Shown here piece by piece: positions 1 through 7,195 of a stretch of 64,000 bases of DNA. Both the position numbers and the translations under genes were made by a program. The DNA is from Flavobacteriales bacterium. GTDB taxonomy: Bacteria; Bacteroidota; Bacteroidia; Flavobacteriales_F; PHOS-HE28. Each line of letters begins with the position of its first letter. The stretch's first letter is position 1. The DNA lies in contig JADJAA010000001.1 in NCBI GenBank assembly GCA_016704485.1, forward strand, positions 1,488,001 through 1,552,000, given 5' to 3'. A model generated the notes under the pieces. It was not told the origin of the DNA. It made no database searches and saw only the letters and a list, made by a program, of their open reading frames with translations.

Positions 1-1118
1 TAAAGACGCCAAGCATCGATCGCATCGGAATGTTCTTCTGTGCTTGTAGGCCCATTATTGATTCCCCATAGCCTTTGGGTAAAGCCATTCGTGTCGTCAT
101 CCATATTGCGGAATCCAACGCGCACATAGCCGGTCCCGACACTCGGAGGCGAATAGAAATAATTGTAGAAATGTTGTTCGTCGCCCGCAGGGATGGTAAC
201 GTACGCCGTAATCGTGTCCGTCTGATAACAGATATCCATGCACAGCGAGCTGCTCCAACCCGTTGGTAGTTGCATGTTCATGCGCACAACACGCACCTGT
301 ACATCTGAGGTCGATGGGTTAGTGAGCAGACATTCAGCGGTCAACGTGGTCGCGTCGGCACCGTAGACCGTGTCGTTGCCGGTCAGTTCGAAAGTGAAGG
401 AGCCTCCTAAAGTCGTTGTGCAATCCACGGGATTTCCTAACAGGCTATCAATATCACAGATGATGTTCTCCGGATCCTTATCGTACCAATCGTGGTGTGC
501 GAAGAGCACGCCAGTGGTATCGATCAAGTACGCGTTGTTCGGCTGAGGTCCGTAATAGTCCCACCATTCGTTGCAGGGTCCGTCCAAATAGATCGGAGCA
601 TCGATCTGCATATCCAACGTAAGTGCATCCAGCACATCCTTCCGCTCGCCATAAGTTGTTGGTTGGCGATAGAGAATGCCCGCGCTGATGTTCTGGGCTC
701 CCGTATTCACCACGCCGAAATACGGACTGATATCCTGATCGGGATGTGCTTCAACAGTGTAAATGATCACGGTGGTCAATTCATCGCCATAGGTCGCAAC
801 TACACTGTTGATGGATGGGACCTTGTTCCGGAAGACCGGGCAAGTATAGCTCGCGCTGATCATCAACACCGGCTTGCCGGCAGCCAATGCATCATGCAGG
901 TTGAACGCATTTCCATCGCGGTCATACAGCGTGAAGTCCGCTGCGGTTTCTCCCGCATCTCGGCCAACTGAGGTGATCGGAGGTGTTTGCAGTGGTAGTG
1001 TACAGACTGGATCATCGTTGCCCGGAAGCGTACTAATACCAATGCTAGGCAGAAGGACAGGTTGACCACTAAGCAAGGGAGCGATCAGCAAGGCGAAGGA
1101 AAGAAGTGAGGATCTCAT
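1..1118 (-). CDS. Secreted deiodinase-like thioredoxin-fold protein, partial (3' end missing)
   Basis: An open frame of 372 codons starts at ATG 1118 and runs off the left edge without a stop. Residues 1-18 look like a signal peptide (MRSS, then a hydrophobic stretch, ending SGQ). Residues about 52-200 resemble a redoxin of the iodothyronine-deiodinase-like type: a DFTLYDRDGN segment, then SYTCPVFRNKVP with a single Cys at 93 where deiodinases carry selenocysteine or cysteine, then IIYTVEAHPDQD, which is typical of that family. Residues from about 235 onwards are beta-rich and read like an Ig- or fibronectin-like module (Ser/Thr-rich, LTNPSTSDVQVRVVRMNMQLP). A T9SS sorting domain may follow outside the window, but that is a guess. 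Substrate unknown. Family assignment fairly sure, role not. The gene has no close neighbour on its strand and is divergent from arsR. Confidence 0.75.
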   Translation of the reverse strand, partial: MRSSLLSFALLIAPLLSGQPVLLPSIGISTLPGNDDPVCTLPLQTPPITSVGRDAGETAADFTLYDRDGNAFNLHDALAAGKPVLMISASYTCPVFRNKVPSINSVVATYGDELTTVIIYTVEAHPDQDISPYFGVVNTGAQNISAGILYRQPTTYGERKDVLDALTLDMQIDAPIYLDGPCNEWWDYYGPQPNNAYLIDTTGVLFAHHDWYDKDPENIICDIDSLLGNPVDCTTTLGGSFTFELTGNDTVYGADATTLTAECLLTNPSTSDVQVRVVRMNMQLPTGWSSSLCMDICYQTDTITAYVTIPAGDEQHFYNYFYSPPSVGTGYVRVGFRNMDDDTNGFTQRLWGINNGPTSTEEHSDAIDAWRL

Positions 1119-1256
1119 TGGACGTACACGAATAGGTGAAGATAAGACGCATTTTGCTCCTTTCGGTTCAATAGTAAGGGTGATGCGTAGCGGTCTGAGA
1201 ACAGGGCCGGCATGGTCTGAGTCAAGAAAAATTCCGATACCATTTGCACGATTCAA

Positions 1257-1284
1257 TTATTCATCGTAATATTGCGATTAATAA
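1257..1284. promoter_or_regulatory. Palindromic operator-like site upstream of arsR
   Basis: A 28-bp imperfect palindrome, 24 of 28 positions symmetric, with core ATCGTAATATTGCGAT at 1263-1278 and flanks TTATTC and TAATAA. It ends 9 bp before the arsR start codon. ArsR/SmtB repressors are known to bind AT-rich imperfect dyads overlapping their own promoter, so autoregulation of arsR-arsM is the natural reading. That is inference from position and symmetry. Confidence 0.6.
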
Positions 1285-1293
1285 GACCAAAAC

Positions 1294-1629
1294 ATGGGAC
1301 TTGCCAAACTCGAAGAATTCACGGTGCGCGATAATCGGATAGCTCGTTATGCGAAAGCCTTAGCACATCCGGCGCGTGTAGCCATTTTGAGGTTATTGAT
1401 CAAGAAGAACGCTTGTGTCTGTGGTGATATCGTGGATGAGCTACCCCTCTCGCAGAGTACGGTGAGCCAGCATTTGAAGGAATTGAAAGAAGCCGGTTTG
1501 ATTCAAGGAGATATCGATGGTAAGCGCGTCTGTTATTGCATCGACCCCAAAGAATGGGCGATGGCGCAGAAGACTTTTATTGAGATGATGACCAGCTTCA
1601 AAGCGGTTGATACCACATGTTGTACCTGA
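1294..1629 (+). CDS. ArsR/SmtB-family metalloregulator
   Basis: 111-residue winged-helix repressor of the usual family length. Residues 18-36 (RYAKALAHPARVAILRLL) are the classic first helices; the recognition helix lies at about 52-70 (LSQSTVSQHLKELKEAGLI), followed by the wing GDIDGKRVCYCI. Cysteines that could bind arsenite or another thiophilic metalloid are C41 and C43 in an ACVCGD motif at the position of the ELCVC motif of classical ArsR, C80 and C82 in the wing, and a C-terminal pair C109-C110. The gene is followed 38 bp later by arsM, so it probably represses an arsenic-methylation operon and is released by As(III). The palindrome at 1257-1284 is the likely operator. Another thiophilic ligand is possible; the arsM neighbour favours arsenic. 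Confidence 0.88.
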   Translation: MGLAKLEEFTVRDNRIARYAKALAHPARVAILRLLIKKNACVCGDIVDELPLSQSTVSQHLKELKEAGLIQGDIDGKRVCYCIDPKEWAMAQKTFIEMMTSFKAVDTTCCT

Positions 1630-1667
1630 ACGAACATTGAACGTAAAATAACGATAAACAAAATAAG

Positions 1668-2573
1668 ATGAAGAACGCAGAAGAACTGAAAGAGTCCGTT
1701 CGCCGAACATACGCGGACATCGCTTCTCAAAGCAAAGAAGCCAACGCTGCTTCGTGTTGTGGTGCTGGTGGTTGCAGTACCGAAGTCTACAACATCATGA
1801 CCGATGATTACACCGGTCTGCAAGGTCATGCACCCGATGCGGACCTGGGACTTGGTTGCGGTCTGCCTACGGAGACGGCAGGGATCAAACCGGGACATAC
1901 GGTACTGGACCTTGGCAGTGGTGCAGGTAACGATGCATTCGTTGCACGCGCAGCTGTCGGCCCGGATGGTCGAGTGATCGGTGTGGACTTTACACCAGAG
2001 ATGATCGCAAAGGCCAAGGCAAATGCGATCAAGCTTGGTTACGATAACGTTGAGTTCCGTCAAGGGGACATTGAACAGCTACCCTTGTCAAGCAACATGG
2101 TGGATGTTGTTGTAAGCAACTGCGTATTGAACCTTGTGCCCGATAAGCAAAAAGCGTTCAGCGAAATGTTCCGTGTCCTGAAGACAGACGGACACTTCAG
2201 TGTTTCCGACATTGTGCTTACACGAGAGTTGCCTCAGGAACTGCGCCAAGCGGCAGAGCTTTATGCAGGCTGTGTTACGGGAGCGATCCAGCAGGACCAA
2301 TACATGAAGATGATCGTAGATGCAGGATTCGAGAACGTGAACGTCGTGAAGAGCAAGCCGATCATCATTCCTGACGATATCCTCGAACGCTACTTATCCG
2401 CACCTGCAATTGCCGAAGTGAAAAAGGATGGTCTCGGTATAGTAAGCATAACCGTAACCGGAACACGAACGAAAGATGCTGCGTGTTGCGTGGTGAACGA
2501 GGACAAGACCGCAAAAGTCAACGTCGCGACGGGTGAGGATTGTGGCTGTGGCCCTCAAAGTACGTGCTGTTGA
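1668..2573 (+). CDS. arsM: Arsenite S-adenosylmethionine methyltransferase
   Basis: 301 residues, class I SAM methyltransferase. Motif I is VLDLGSGAGNDAFVA (79-93), acidic motif II VIGVDFTPEM (103-112). Conserved cysteines expected to bind As(III) are visible at C64 (GLGCGLPT), C152 (SNCVLNL) and C202 (YAGCVTGA); the 50-residue spacing of the last two matches the family. There are further cysteines at C30, C31 and C36 and a Cys-rich tail ending in CC. The enzyme converts As(III) to methylated arsenicals in the cytosol using SAM and thiols. It lies 38 bp downstream of the ArsR-type regulator and is presumably co-transcribed. No ArsB/Acr3 pump or ArsC reductase is adjacent, so detoxification here appears to rest on methylation alone, unless pump genes lie elsewhere. 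Confidence 0.93.
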   Translation: MKNAEELKESVRRTYADIASQSKEANAASCCGAGGCSTEVYNIMTDDYTGLQGHAPDADLGLGCGLPTETAGIKPGHTVLDLGSGAGNDAFVARAAVGPDGRVIGVDFTPEMIAKAKANAIKLGYDNVEFRQGDIEQLPLSSNMVDVVVSNCVLNLVPDKQKAFSEMFRVLKTDGHFSVSDIVLTRELPQELRQAAELYAGCVTGAIQQDQYMKMIVDAGFENVNVVKSKPIIIPDDILERYLSAPAIAEVKKDGLGIVSITVTGTRTKDAACCVVNEDKTAKVNVATGEDCGCGPQSTCC

Positions 2574-2904
2574 TCAACTGGGAGCGATCGGGAAAACGTT
2601 TTGACTACTGAGATCTTCGCTCTTCGTGAATTGGGGGCTCCACCCTGACCAGTGCTTTATCTAACTGAGCATTTCTGTACCCTTCTTTGGTCTAGTGGTC
2701 TATTGTAGGATCGGACATGGTTTTGCGTCAAGTATTCGTTAAGCTCAGTTTCAATCGGGAATACGTGAACTTGACCACGTTCGCGAGCGGTTAAGCCGAT
2801 CGATCCATATAAGGTTCTGAACAGCCCTGTGTTGGTTTTCAGAAAAAGGATCTATCTTCGCACCCCATTTCCGGGGCCCTATCCCATAAAAAACCACTAT
2901 AGCC
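2574..2904. other. Intergenic region between arsM and rplM
   Basis: 331 bp without a gene. It holds two short stretches that look like tRNA D-arm sequence (minus strand 2649-2670, plus strand 2690-2702), neither extending to a full cloverleaf. There is also a bulged inverted repeat at 2727-2775 (GTCAA+GTATTC pairing with GAATAC and TTGAC), and a candidate promoter for the ribosomal operon at 2832-2860. No small ORF with convincing composition was seen. Confidence 0.5.
2832..2860 (+). promoter_or_regulatory. Candidate Bacteroidota-type promoter for rplM operon
   Basis: TTG at 2832-2834 is followed after 18 bp by TATCTTCG at 2853-2860, close to the Bacteroidota -33/-7 consensus (TTG ... TAnnTTTG). 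The predicted transcript would have a leader of about 40 nt before the GTG start at 2905. Confidence 0.5.
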
Positions 2905-3360
2905 GTGGCATCTACAACCTACACCACCAGCATGGCCAACGCGGCCACGGTAACGCCTGAATGGCTTATCGTTGATGCTGAAAATGAGACACTTGGACGC
3001 TTCGCAAGCAGAGTAGCAATGCTCGTTCGCGGTAAGCACAAGACCACCTTCACACCGCACGTTAATTGTGGTGATCACGTGATCGTGATCAATGCCGATA
3101 AGATCCGTCTTACCGGTAAGAAGATGGCAGACAAGGAATATCAACGCTATAGCCTACATCCAGGAGGACAGACCCGTGAGCCGGCCAAGAACCTGATGGC
3201 ACGTAAGCCAGAGGCTATGATGGAGATCGCCGTTCGCGGTATGCTCCCGAAGAACCGTCTTGGCCGTCGTTTGTTCAGTAACCTCCACGTTGTGGTAGGG
3301 CCTGACCATAAGCACGAAGCACAGAAGCCCCGTAAGATCGACCTGAATACCATTAAGTAA
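2905..3360 (+). CDS. rplM: 50S ribosomal protein L13
   Basis: 151 residues with a GTG start. An ATG nine codons downstream (2932) is possible, but Bacteroidota L13 proteins usually carry an N-terminal extension of the form xSTxYxT...NxATVxxEW before the conserved VDAxxxxLGR. The residues encoded from the GTG (STTYTTSMANAATVTPEW) match that pattern, so the GTG is preferred. Conserved L13 signatures follow: LGRFASRVA, GDHVIVINADKIRLTGKK, MLPKNRLGRR and LHVVVGPDHKHEAQKP. L13 is an early-assembling 23S rRNA binding protein. It is followed after 1 bp by rpsI, the near-universal rplM-rpsI pair. Confidence 0.97.
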   Translation: MASTTYTTSMANAATVTPEWLIVDAENETLGRFASRVAMLVRGKHKTTFTPHVNCGDHVIVINADKIRLTGKKMADKEYQRYSLHPGGQTREPAKNLMARKPEAMMEIAVRGMLPKNRLGRRLFSNLHVVVGPDHKHEAQKPRKIDLNTIK

Positions 3361-3361
3361 T

Positions 3362-3748
3362 ATGGAACCAGTACTTAGCCTTGGCCGTCGTAAGACTTCG
3401 GTGGCCCGCATCACCCTCACAGAAGGGAACGGTGCAATTACCGTGAATGGTCGTGAAAGCAGCGATTATTTCCCGATAACCATGCAGCAATTCAAACTGC
3501 AGCAACCATTCAAACTAACGGATACCGTTGGGAAGTATGATATCACCGTCCGTGTGGATGGTGGTGGAATTACCGGCCAAGTGGATGCCGTGCGTTTGGG
3601 TATCGCTCGCGCATTGGTGAAAGTCGATGCCGACCACAAACCGAAATTGAAAGCCGAAGATCTGATGACACGTAACCCACGCGAAGTGGAGCGTAAGAAA
3701 TTCGGTCGCAAGAAAGCGCGTAAGCGTTTCCAATTCAGCAAGCGTTAA
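3362..3748 (+). CDS. rpsI: 30S ribosomal protein S9
   Basis: 128 residues, normal length. Family hallmarks are GRRKTSVARI near the N-terminus, GGGITGQVDAVRLGIARALV in the middle and the basic C-terminal tail ending KRFQFSKR, which in the ribosome reaches the P-site tRNA anticodon. Its start codon lies 1 bp after the rplM stop, so translation is probably coupled. It is followed by a 116-bp spacer with a hairpin before rpsB. Confidence 0.98.
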   Translation: MEPVLSLGRRKTSVARITLTEGNGAITVNGRESSDYFPITMQQFKLQQPFKLTDTVGKYDITVRVDGGGITGQVDAVRLGIARALVKVDADHKPKLKAEDLMTRNPREVERKKFGRKKARKRFQFSKR

Positions 3749-3772
3749 GGTCCCACGCTTGTTCAGGATCCA

Positions 3773-3819
3773 ATCCCGCTGGACTCATCCGCCTTTTGGT
3801 GGACGGCTACCAGCGGGAT
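3773..3819 (+). promoter_or_regulatory. Hairpin in the rpsI-rpsB spacer (terminator or rpsB leader)
   Basis: A perfect 10-bp inverted repeat, ATCCCGCTGG at 3773-3782 and CCAGCGGGAT at 3810-3819, enclosing a 27-nt loop that has further partial pairing. No T-tract follows. It ends 45 bp upstream of rpsB. It could be a terminator of rplM-rpsI, or a leader structure where S2 controls its own operon; S2 autoregulation is known in other bacteria, its use here is inference. Confidence 0.45.
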
Positions 3820-3864
3820 GCCTGTTACAGGGAACAAGGAATGTGAACAATTAAGAAGAACTGA

Positions 3865-4803
3865 ATGGCCCGTATTGAATTCAACCAACTGCTTGAAGCA
3901 GGCGTACACTTCGGACACCTACGTCGTAAGTGGAATCCGAACATGGCTCCTTACATCTTCGCCGAGAAGAAAGGGATCCACATCATTGACCTGAACAAGA
4001 CAGCTGCAAAGCTTGAGGAAGCCACCAACGCCATGCGTAGCATTGCTAAAAGTGGTAAGAAGATCCTGTTCGTTGCTACCAAGAAGCAAGCGAAGGATAT
4101 CGTTGCTGAAAAGGTAAAAGCCATCGATATGCCCTACGTTACGGAGCGTTGGAGCGGTGGTATGTTGACCAACTTCGGTACGATCCGTCGCACGATCAAG
4201 AAGATGGCCACCATCGATCGTATGCGTACGGACGGAACATTTGAGAACATGAGCAAGCGCGAACGTCTCCAAGTGAGCCGCCAGCGTGATAAGATGGAGA
4301 AGAACCTTGGTTCCATCACCGATCTTACCCGTTTGCCTAGCGCATTGTTCATCGTTGACATCATTAAGGAACACATTGCTGTTGCTGAAGCGCGCAAATT
4401 GGGTATCCCAACGTTCGCAATGGTTGATACCAATAGCGATCCATCCTTGATCGATTTCCCGATCCCGGCCAACGATGATGCCACAAAGAGCATCGAATTG
4501 GTAATGAACGAGATGATCAAAGCGATCCAGGAAGGTCTCGAAGAGCGGAAGAACGATAAGAACGCCGTTGCCGATGATTCCGATGACGAGGGTGAAGAGG
4601 ATGGAGCACCAAAAGCAAGAGTGCTACGTCCACGTAAGGAAGCCGCACCAAAAGGAGCTGGACCAAAAGCCGAAAAACTTGAGCCTGCCGTAGCCGCTGC
4701 AGAAACAACAGAAGAGCCGAAAGCTGAAGTGCTTGAGGCACCAAAGGCTGTGACTGCGGACGTTGTTGCCGGTGAAAAAGCCGCTGATAGCGACGTTGAA
4801 TAA
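3865..4803 (+). CDS. rpsB: 30S ribosomal protein S2 with long acidic/Ala-Pro-Lys tail
   Basis: 312 residues, against about 240-260 for most S2 proteins. The S2 core spans residues 1 to about 230: LLEAGVHFGHLRRKWNPNM, IHIIDLNKTAA, FVATKKQAKDIV, ERWSGGMLTNF, and PTFAMVDTNSDP followed by IDFPIPANDDA. After about residue 232 comes a low-complexity tail of roughly 80 residues. It starts very acidic (ADDSDDEGEEDG), then becomes Ala/Pro/Lys/Glu rich with repeated KAE/APK units, and ends in DSDVE. C-terminal S2 extensions are common in Bacteroidota, but this one is on the long side. It is followed after 73 bp by tsf, the conserved rpsB-tsf-pyrH-frr order. Confidence 0.97.
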   Translation: MARIEFNQLLEAGVHFGHLRRKWNPNMAPYIFAEKKGIHIIDLNKTAAKLEEATNAMRSIAKSGKKILFVATKKQAKDIVAEKVKAIDMPYVTERWSGGMLTNFGTIRRTIKKMATIDRMRTDGTFENMSKRERLQVSRQRDKMEKNLGSITDLTRLPSALFIVDIIKEHIAVAEARKLGIPTFAMVDTNSDPSLIDFPIPANDDATKSIELVMNEMIKAIQEGLEERKNDKNAVADDSDDEGEEDGAPKARVLRPRKEAAPKGAGPKAEKLEPAVAAAETTEEPKAEVLEAPKAVTADVVAGEKAADSDVE

Positions 4804-4876
4804 TTGATCGTTGATAGTTCCGACCTGAACGGCTGTTCTGTTCAACGTTCGGACGAACAACTAAACTTGAAACAAA

Positions 4877-5713
4877 ATGACCACAATGGCTATTACTGCT
4901 GCCGATGTGAATAAGCTACGCCAGTCGACCGGGGCTGGTATGATGGATTGCAAAAAGGCGCTTATGGAGGCCAATGGCGACTTCGATGCCGCTGTGGATG
5001 TTCTCCGCAAGCAAGGCCAGAAAGTTGCAGCCAAACGTGCCGATCGTGACGCGAGCGAAGGCTTGGTGATCGCAACGACTACCGCCGATAACACGCAAGG
5101 TGCGTTGGTGTGTATCAATTGCGAAACCGATTTCGTTGCGAAGAACGCGGACTTTGCTGGAATGGCAGAGGCTATGGCGAAGATCGCATTGGAGAATGGG
5201 CTCGATACCATTGAGGCCTTGAAAGCAGCCAAATTCGATGGCAAATTGACCGTAGCTGAAAAGTTGATCGAACAGACCGGTGTGATCGGCGAGAAGATCG
5301 ACATCAGTGCTTGCTCAATCGTTAAAGCTCCCTACGTTTATGCTTACAATCACCCTGGTAACAAGGTGGCAAGTATCGTTGGGTTGAATAAGGCCGGTTT
5401 TGAGAACGCAGCGAAGGACGTTGCTATGCAGATCGCGGCTATGGGCCCTATCGCGTTGGATAAGAGCAGTACCCCGCAAAGTGTGATCGACAAGGAATTG
5501 GAGATCGGCAAGGAACTCGCTATCCAAGAGGGAAAACCAGCTGAAATGGCTGAAAAGATCGCACAGGGTCGCCTCAACAAATTCTTCAAGGAAAGCACCT
5601 TGCTCGCACAGGAATTCATCAAGGACAATAAGATGAACGTAGAGCAATACCTCCAGTCGCAGGACAAGGAACTTACCGCTACGGCCTTCAAGCGTCACTC
5701 GTTGACCGTGTGA
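4877..5713 (+). CDS. tsf: Elongation factor Ts
   Basis: 278 residues from the ATG at 4877. The ATG at 4886 would give MAITAADVNKLRQ, which is how most Bacteroidota EF-Ts proteins begin, so the true start may be three codons later. The N-terminal UBA-like domain has LRQSTGAGMMDCKKALMEANGD. The core motif that inserts into EF-Tu is CINCETDFVAKN. EF-Ts catalyses GDP/GTP exchange on EF-Tu. It lies between rpsB and pyrH and is closed by a clear terminator at 5738-5767. A short inverted repeat lies in the spacer just upstream (about 4817-4852). Confidence 0.97.
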   Translation: MTTMAITAADVNKLRQSTGAGMMDCKKALMEANGDFDAAVDVLRKQGQKVAAKRADRDASEGLVIATTTADNTQGALVCINCETDFVAKNADFAGMAEAMAKIALENGLDTIEALKAAKFDGKLTVAEKLIEQTGVIGEKIDISACSIVKAPYVYAYNHPGNKVASIVGLNKAGFENAAKDVAMQIAAMGPIALDKSSTPQSVIDKELEIGKELAIQEGKPAEMAEKIAQGRLNKFFKESTLLAQEFIKDNKMNVEQYLQSQDKELTATAFKRHSLTV

Positions 5714-5737
5714 TCGCCATGAACGACTAATTGAAGA

Positions 5738-5767
5738 ACGGCTCCTTTTACAGGGGCCGTTTTTTTG
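5738..5767 (+). terminator. Rho-independent terminator after tsf
   Basis: Stem ACGGCTCC (5738-5745) pairs with GGGGCCGT (5753-5760) with one T·G wobble, loop TTTTACA, followed directly by a run of six T at 5761-5766. It ends the rpsB-tsf transcript and separates it from pyrH. Confidence 0.85.
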
Positions 5768-5800
5768 TGCCATTTTTAATTCAGTTCTGTCCAGCACGCT

Positions 5801-5808
5801 TACATTTC
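5801..5808 (+). promoter_or_regulatory. Candidate -7 box for pyrH
   Basis: TACATTTC (then G) lies 18 bp before the pyrH ATG and just after the tsf terminator. It fits TAnnTTTG in all but the last base. No good -33 TTG is seen at the right spacing. Confidence 0.35.
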
Positions 5809-5826
5809 GCCTCACAAATCCTGATC

Positions 5827-6540
5827 ATGGCCAATAAATACAAACGCATCCTCCTGAAACTTTCTGGTGAAAGCCTTATGGGTGATCAGGCTTATGGGAT
5901 CGACAGCGCACGCCTGCGGTCGTATGCCAAGGAGATCAAGGCAATTGCCGATCAAGGGGTCCAAGTGGCCATTGTTATCGGTGGCGGGAACATCTACCGC
6001 GGCATGCAGGCCGAAGGAAGCGGGATCGATCGTGTGCAAGGAGACCACATGGGGATGTTGGCCACGATGATCAATAGCCTCGCCTTGCAAAGCGCGTTGG
6101 AAGAACAAGGGTATAAGACCCGCTTGATGAGCGCTATAAAAATGGAGCAGATCGCTGAGCCGTTCATTCGGCGCCGGGCTGTGCGCCATTTGGAAAAGGG
6201 ACGGATCGTGATCTTCGGAGCGGGTACAGGCAATCCCTATTTTACAACGGATACCGCTGCCAGCTTACGTGCCATCGAAATAGAAGCCAATGTGATCCTC
6301 AAAGGGACGCGCGTGGATGGTATTTACACTGCGGATCCTGAAAAGGACAAGACCGCCACCAAGTACGAGCGTATTTCGTTTGACGAGGTTTATTCCAAGG
6401 GCCTGAACGTGATGGATCTCACCGCATTCACGCTGTGCAAGGAGAATGATCTACCCATCATCGTGTTCGATATGAACAAACCCGGAAATCTCGGCAGATT
6501 GGTCGCAGGTGAAAAAGTGGGGACCTTGGTTGAGCTTTAA
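5827..6540 (+). CDS. pyrH: UMP kinase
   Basis: 237 residues from ATG 5827, the family's normal length. The frame extends upstream to a TTG at 5731, but that lies before the tsf terminator and adds residues unlike any UMP kinase, so it is rejected. Amino-acid kinase fold motifs: ILLKLSGESLMG (phosphate loop), VAIVIGGGNIYRG, DHMGMLATMINSLAL, then GTGNPYFTTDTAASLRA and KGTRVDGIYTADPEKD for the nucleotide sites. It phosphorylates UMP to UDP in pyrimidine nucleotide synthesis. Its place between tsf and frr is conserved in many bacteria. Confidence 0.97.
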   Translation: MANKYKRILLKLSGESLMGDQAYGIDSARLRSYAKEIKAIADQGVQVAIVIGGGNIYRGMQAEGSGIDRVQGDHMGMLATMINSLALQSALEEQGYKTRLMSAIKMEQIAEPFIRRRAVRHLEKGRIVIFGAGTGNPYFTTDTAASLRAIEIEANVILKGTRVDGIYTADPEKDKTATKYERISFDEVYSKGLNVMDLTAFTLCKENDLPIIVFDMNKPGNLGRLVAGEKVGTLVEL

Positions 6541-6586
6541 TTCCATTTCACTAGCGCTGCTTTTTAGCCGTTCCACTTGGACTGCC

Positions 6587-6594
6587 TAATTTCG
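6587..6594 (+). promoter_or_regulatory. Candidate -7 box for frr
   Basis: TAATTTCG at 6587-6594, 19 bp before the frr start codon, matches TAnnTTTG except for one base. It would allow frr its own promoter in addition to read-through from pyrH. Confidence 0.4.
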
Positions 6595-6613
6595 CGCTCC
6601 ATTCCTATTCCTG

Positions 6614-7174
6614 ATGATCGATACAGCTACAGCTATCCAACAGTGCGAACAACACATGAAGAGTGCCGTTGAGCACTTGGATAATGAATTGACGAAGATC
6701 CGTGCTGGTGCCGCCAACCCTATGATGCTCGAAGGTGTTCGCGTGGATTACTATGGCCAAATGGTGCCCTTGTCACAGGTCTCTGCGGTCAATAGTGGCG
6801 ATGCGCGTACACTGTTCGTGAAGCCGTGGGAGAAGAACATGATCGATCCGATCGAAAAGGCCATCATCGGTGCCAACCTCGGTTTCAATCCGAGCAACAA
6901 TGGTGAAAGTGTGATCATCCACGTACCCATGCTTACCGAGGATCGCCGTAAAGCGTTGGTGAAGAACGCACATGCTGAAGGTGAACATGCCAAAGTAGGC
7001 ATCCGCAGTAGCCGACAGAAAGCCATGGATGCGATCAAACAAGCCAAGAAGGATGGTCTTCCGGAGGATGAAGCCAAAAGCCTCGATGGCGAAGTCGAAA
7101 AATTGACCGGGGTCTACAACAAGAAAGTAGACGCACTGATCGAGGCGAAGGAGAAGGATATCATGAAGGTGTGA
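6614..7174 (+). CDS. frr: Ribosome recycling factor
   Basis: 186 residues, standard length. Motifs include HLDNELTKIRAGAANP near the N-terminus, VNSGDARTLFVKPWEKNMI, and IIHVPMLTEDRRKALVKNAH with the RRKxLVK signature, then a long C-terminal helix. With EF-G it splits post-termination ribosomes. It ends the translation block, and a short hairpin (7179-7194) lies between it and the convergent radical SAM gene. Confidence 0.98.
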   Translation: MIDTATAIQQCEQHMKSAVEHLDNELTKIRAGAANPMMLEGVRVDYYGQMVPLSQVSAVNSGDARTLFVKPWEKNMIDPIEKAIIGANLGFNPSNNGESVIIHVPMLTEDRRKALVKNAHAEGEHAKVGIRSSRQKAMDAIKQAKKDGLPEDEAKSLDGEVEKLTGVYNKKVDALIEAKEKDIMKV

Positions 7175-7178
7175 GGTG

Positions 7179-7194
7179 CGTTCGGAGACGAACG
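7179..7194. terminator. Short hairpin between convergent frr and radical SAM genes
   Basis: CGTTCG (7179-7184), tetraloop GAGA, CGAACG (7189-7194): a perfect 6-bp stem sitting entirely in the 21-bp gap between two convergent stop codons. There is no T-tract. A bidirectional termination role is inferred from position. Confidence 0.45.
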
Positions 7195-7195
7195 A

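Noticed and set aside
492..971. Plus-strand open frame of 159 codons
   Set aside because: It lies antisense to the deiodinase-like gene, whose frame gives clear family motifs; this frame has no recognisable features.
5731..5826. N-terminal extension of UMP kinase from a TTG
   Set aside because: It runs through the tsf terminator hairpin and T-run and gives residues unlike any UMP kinase; ATG 5827 gives the normal protein.
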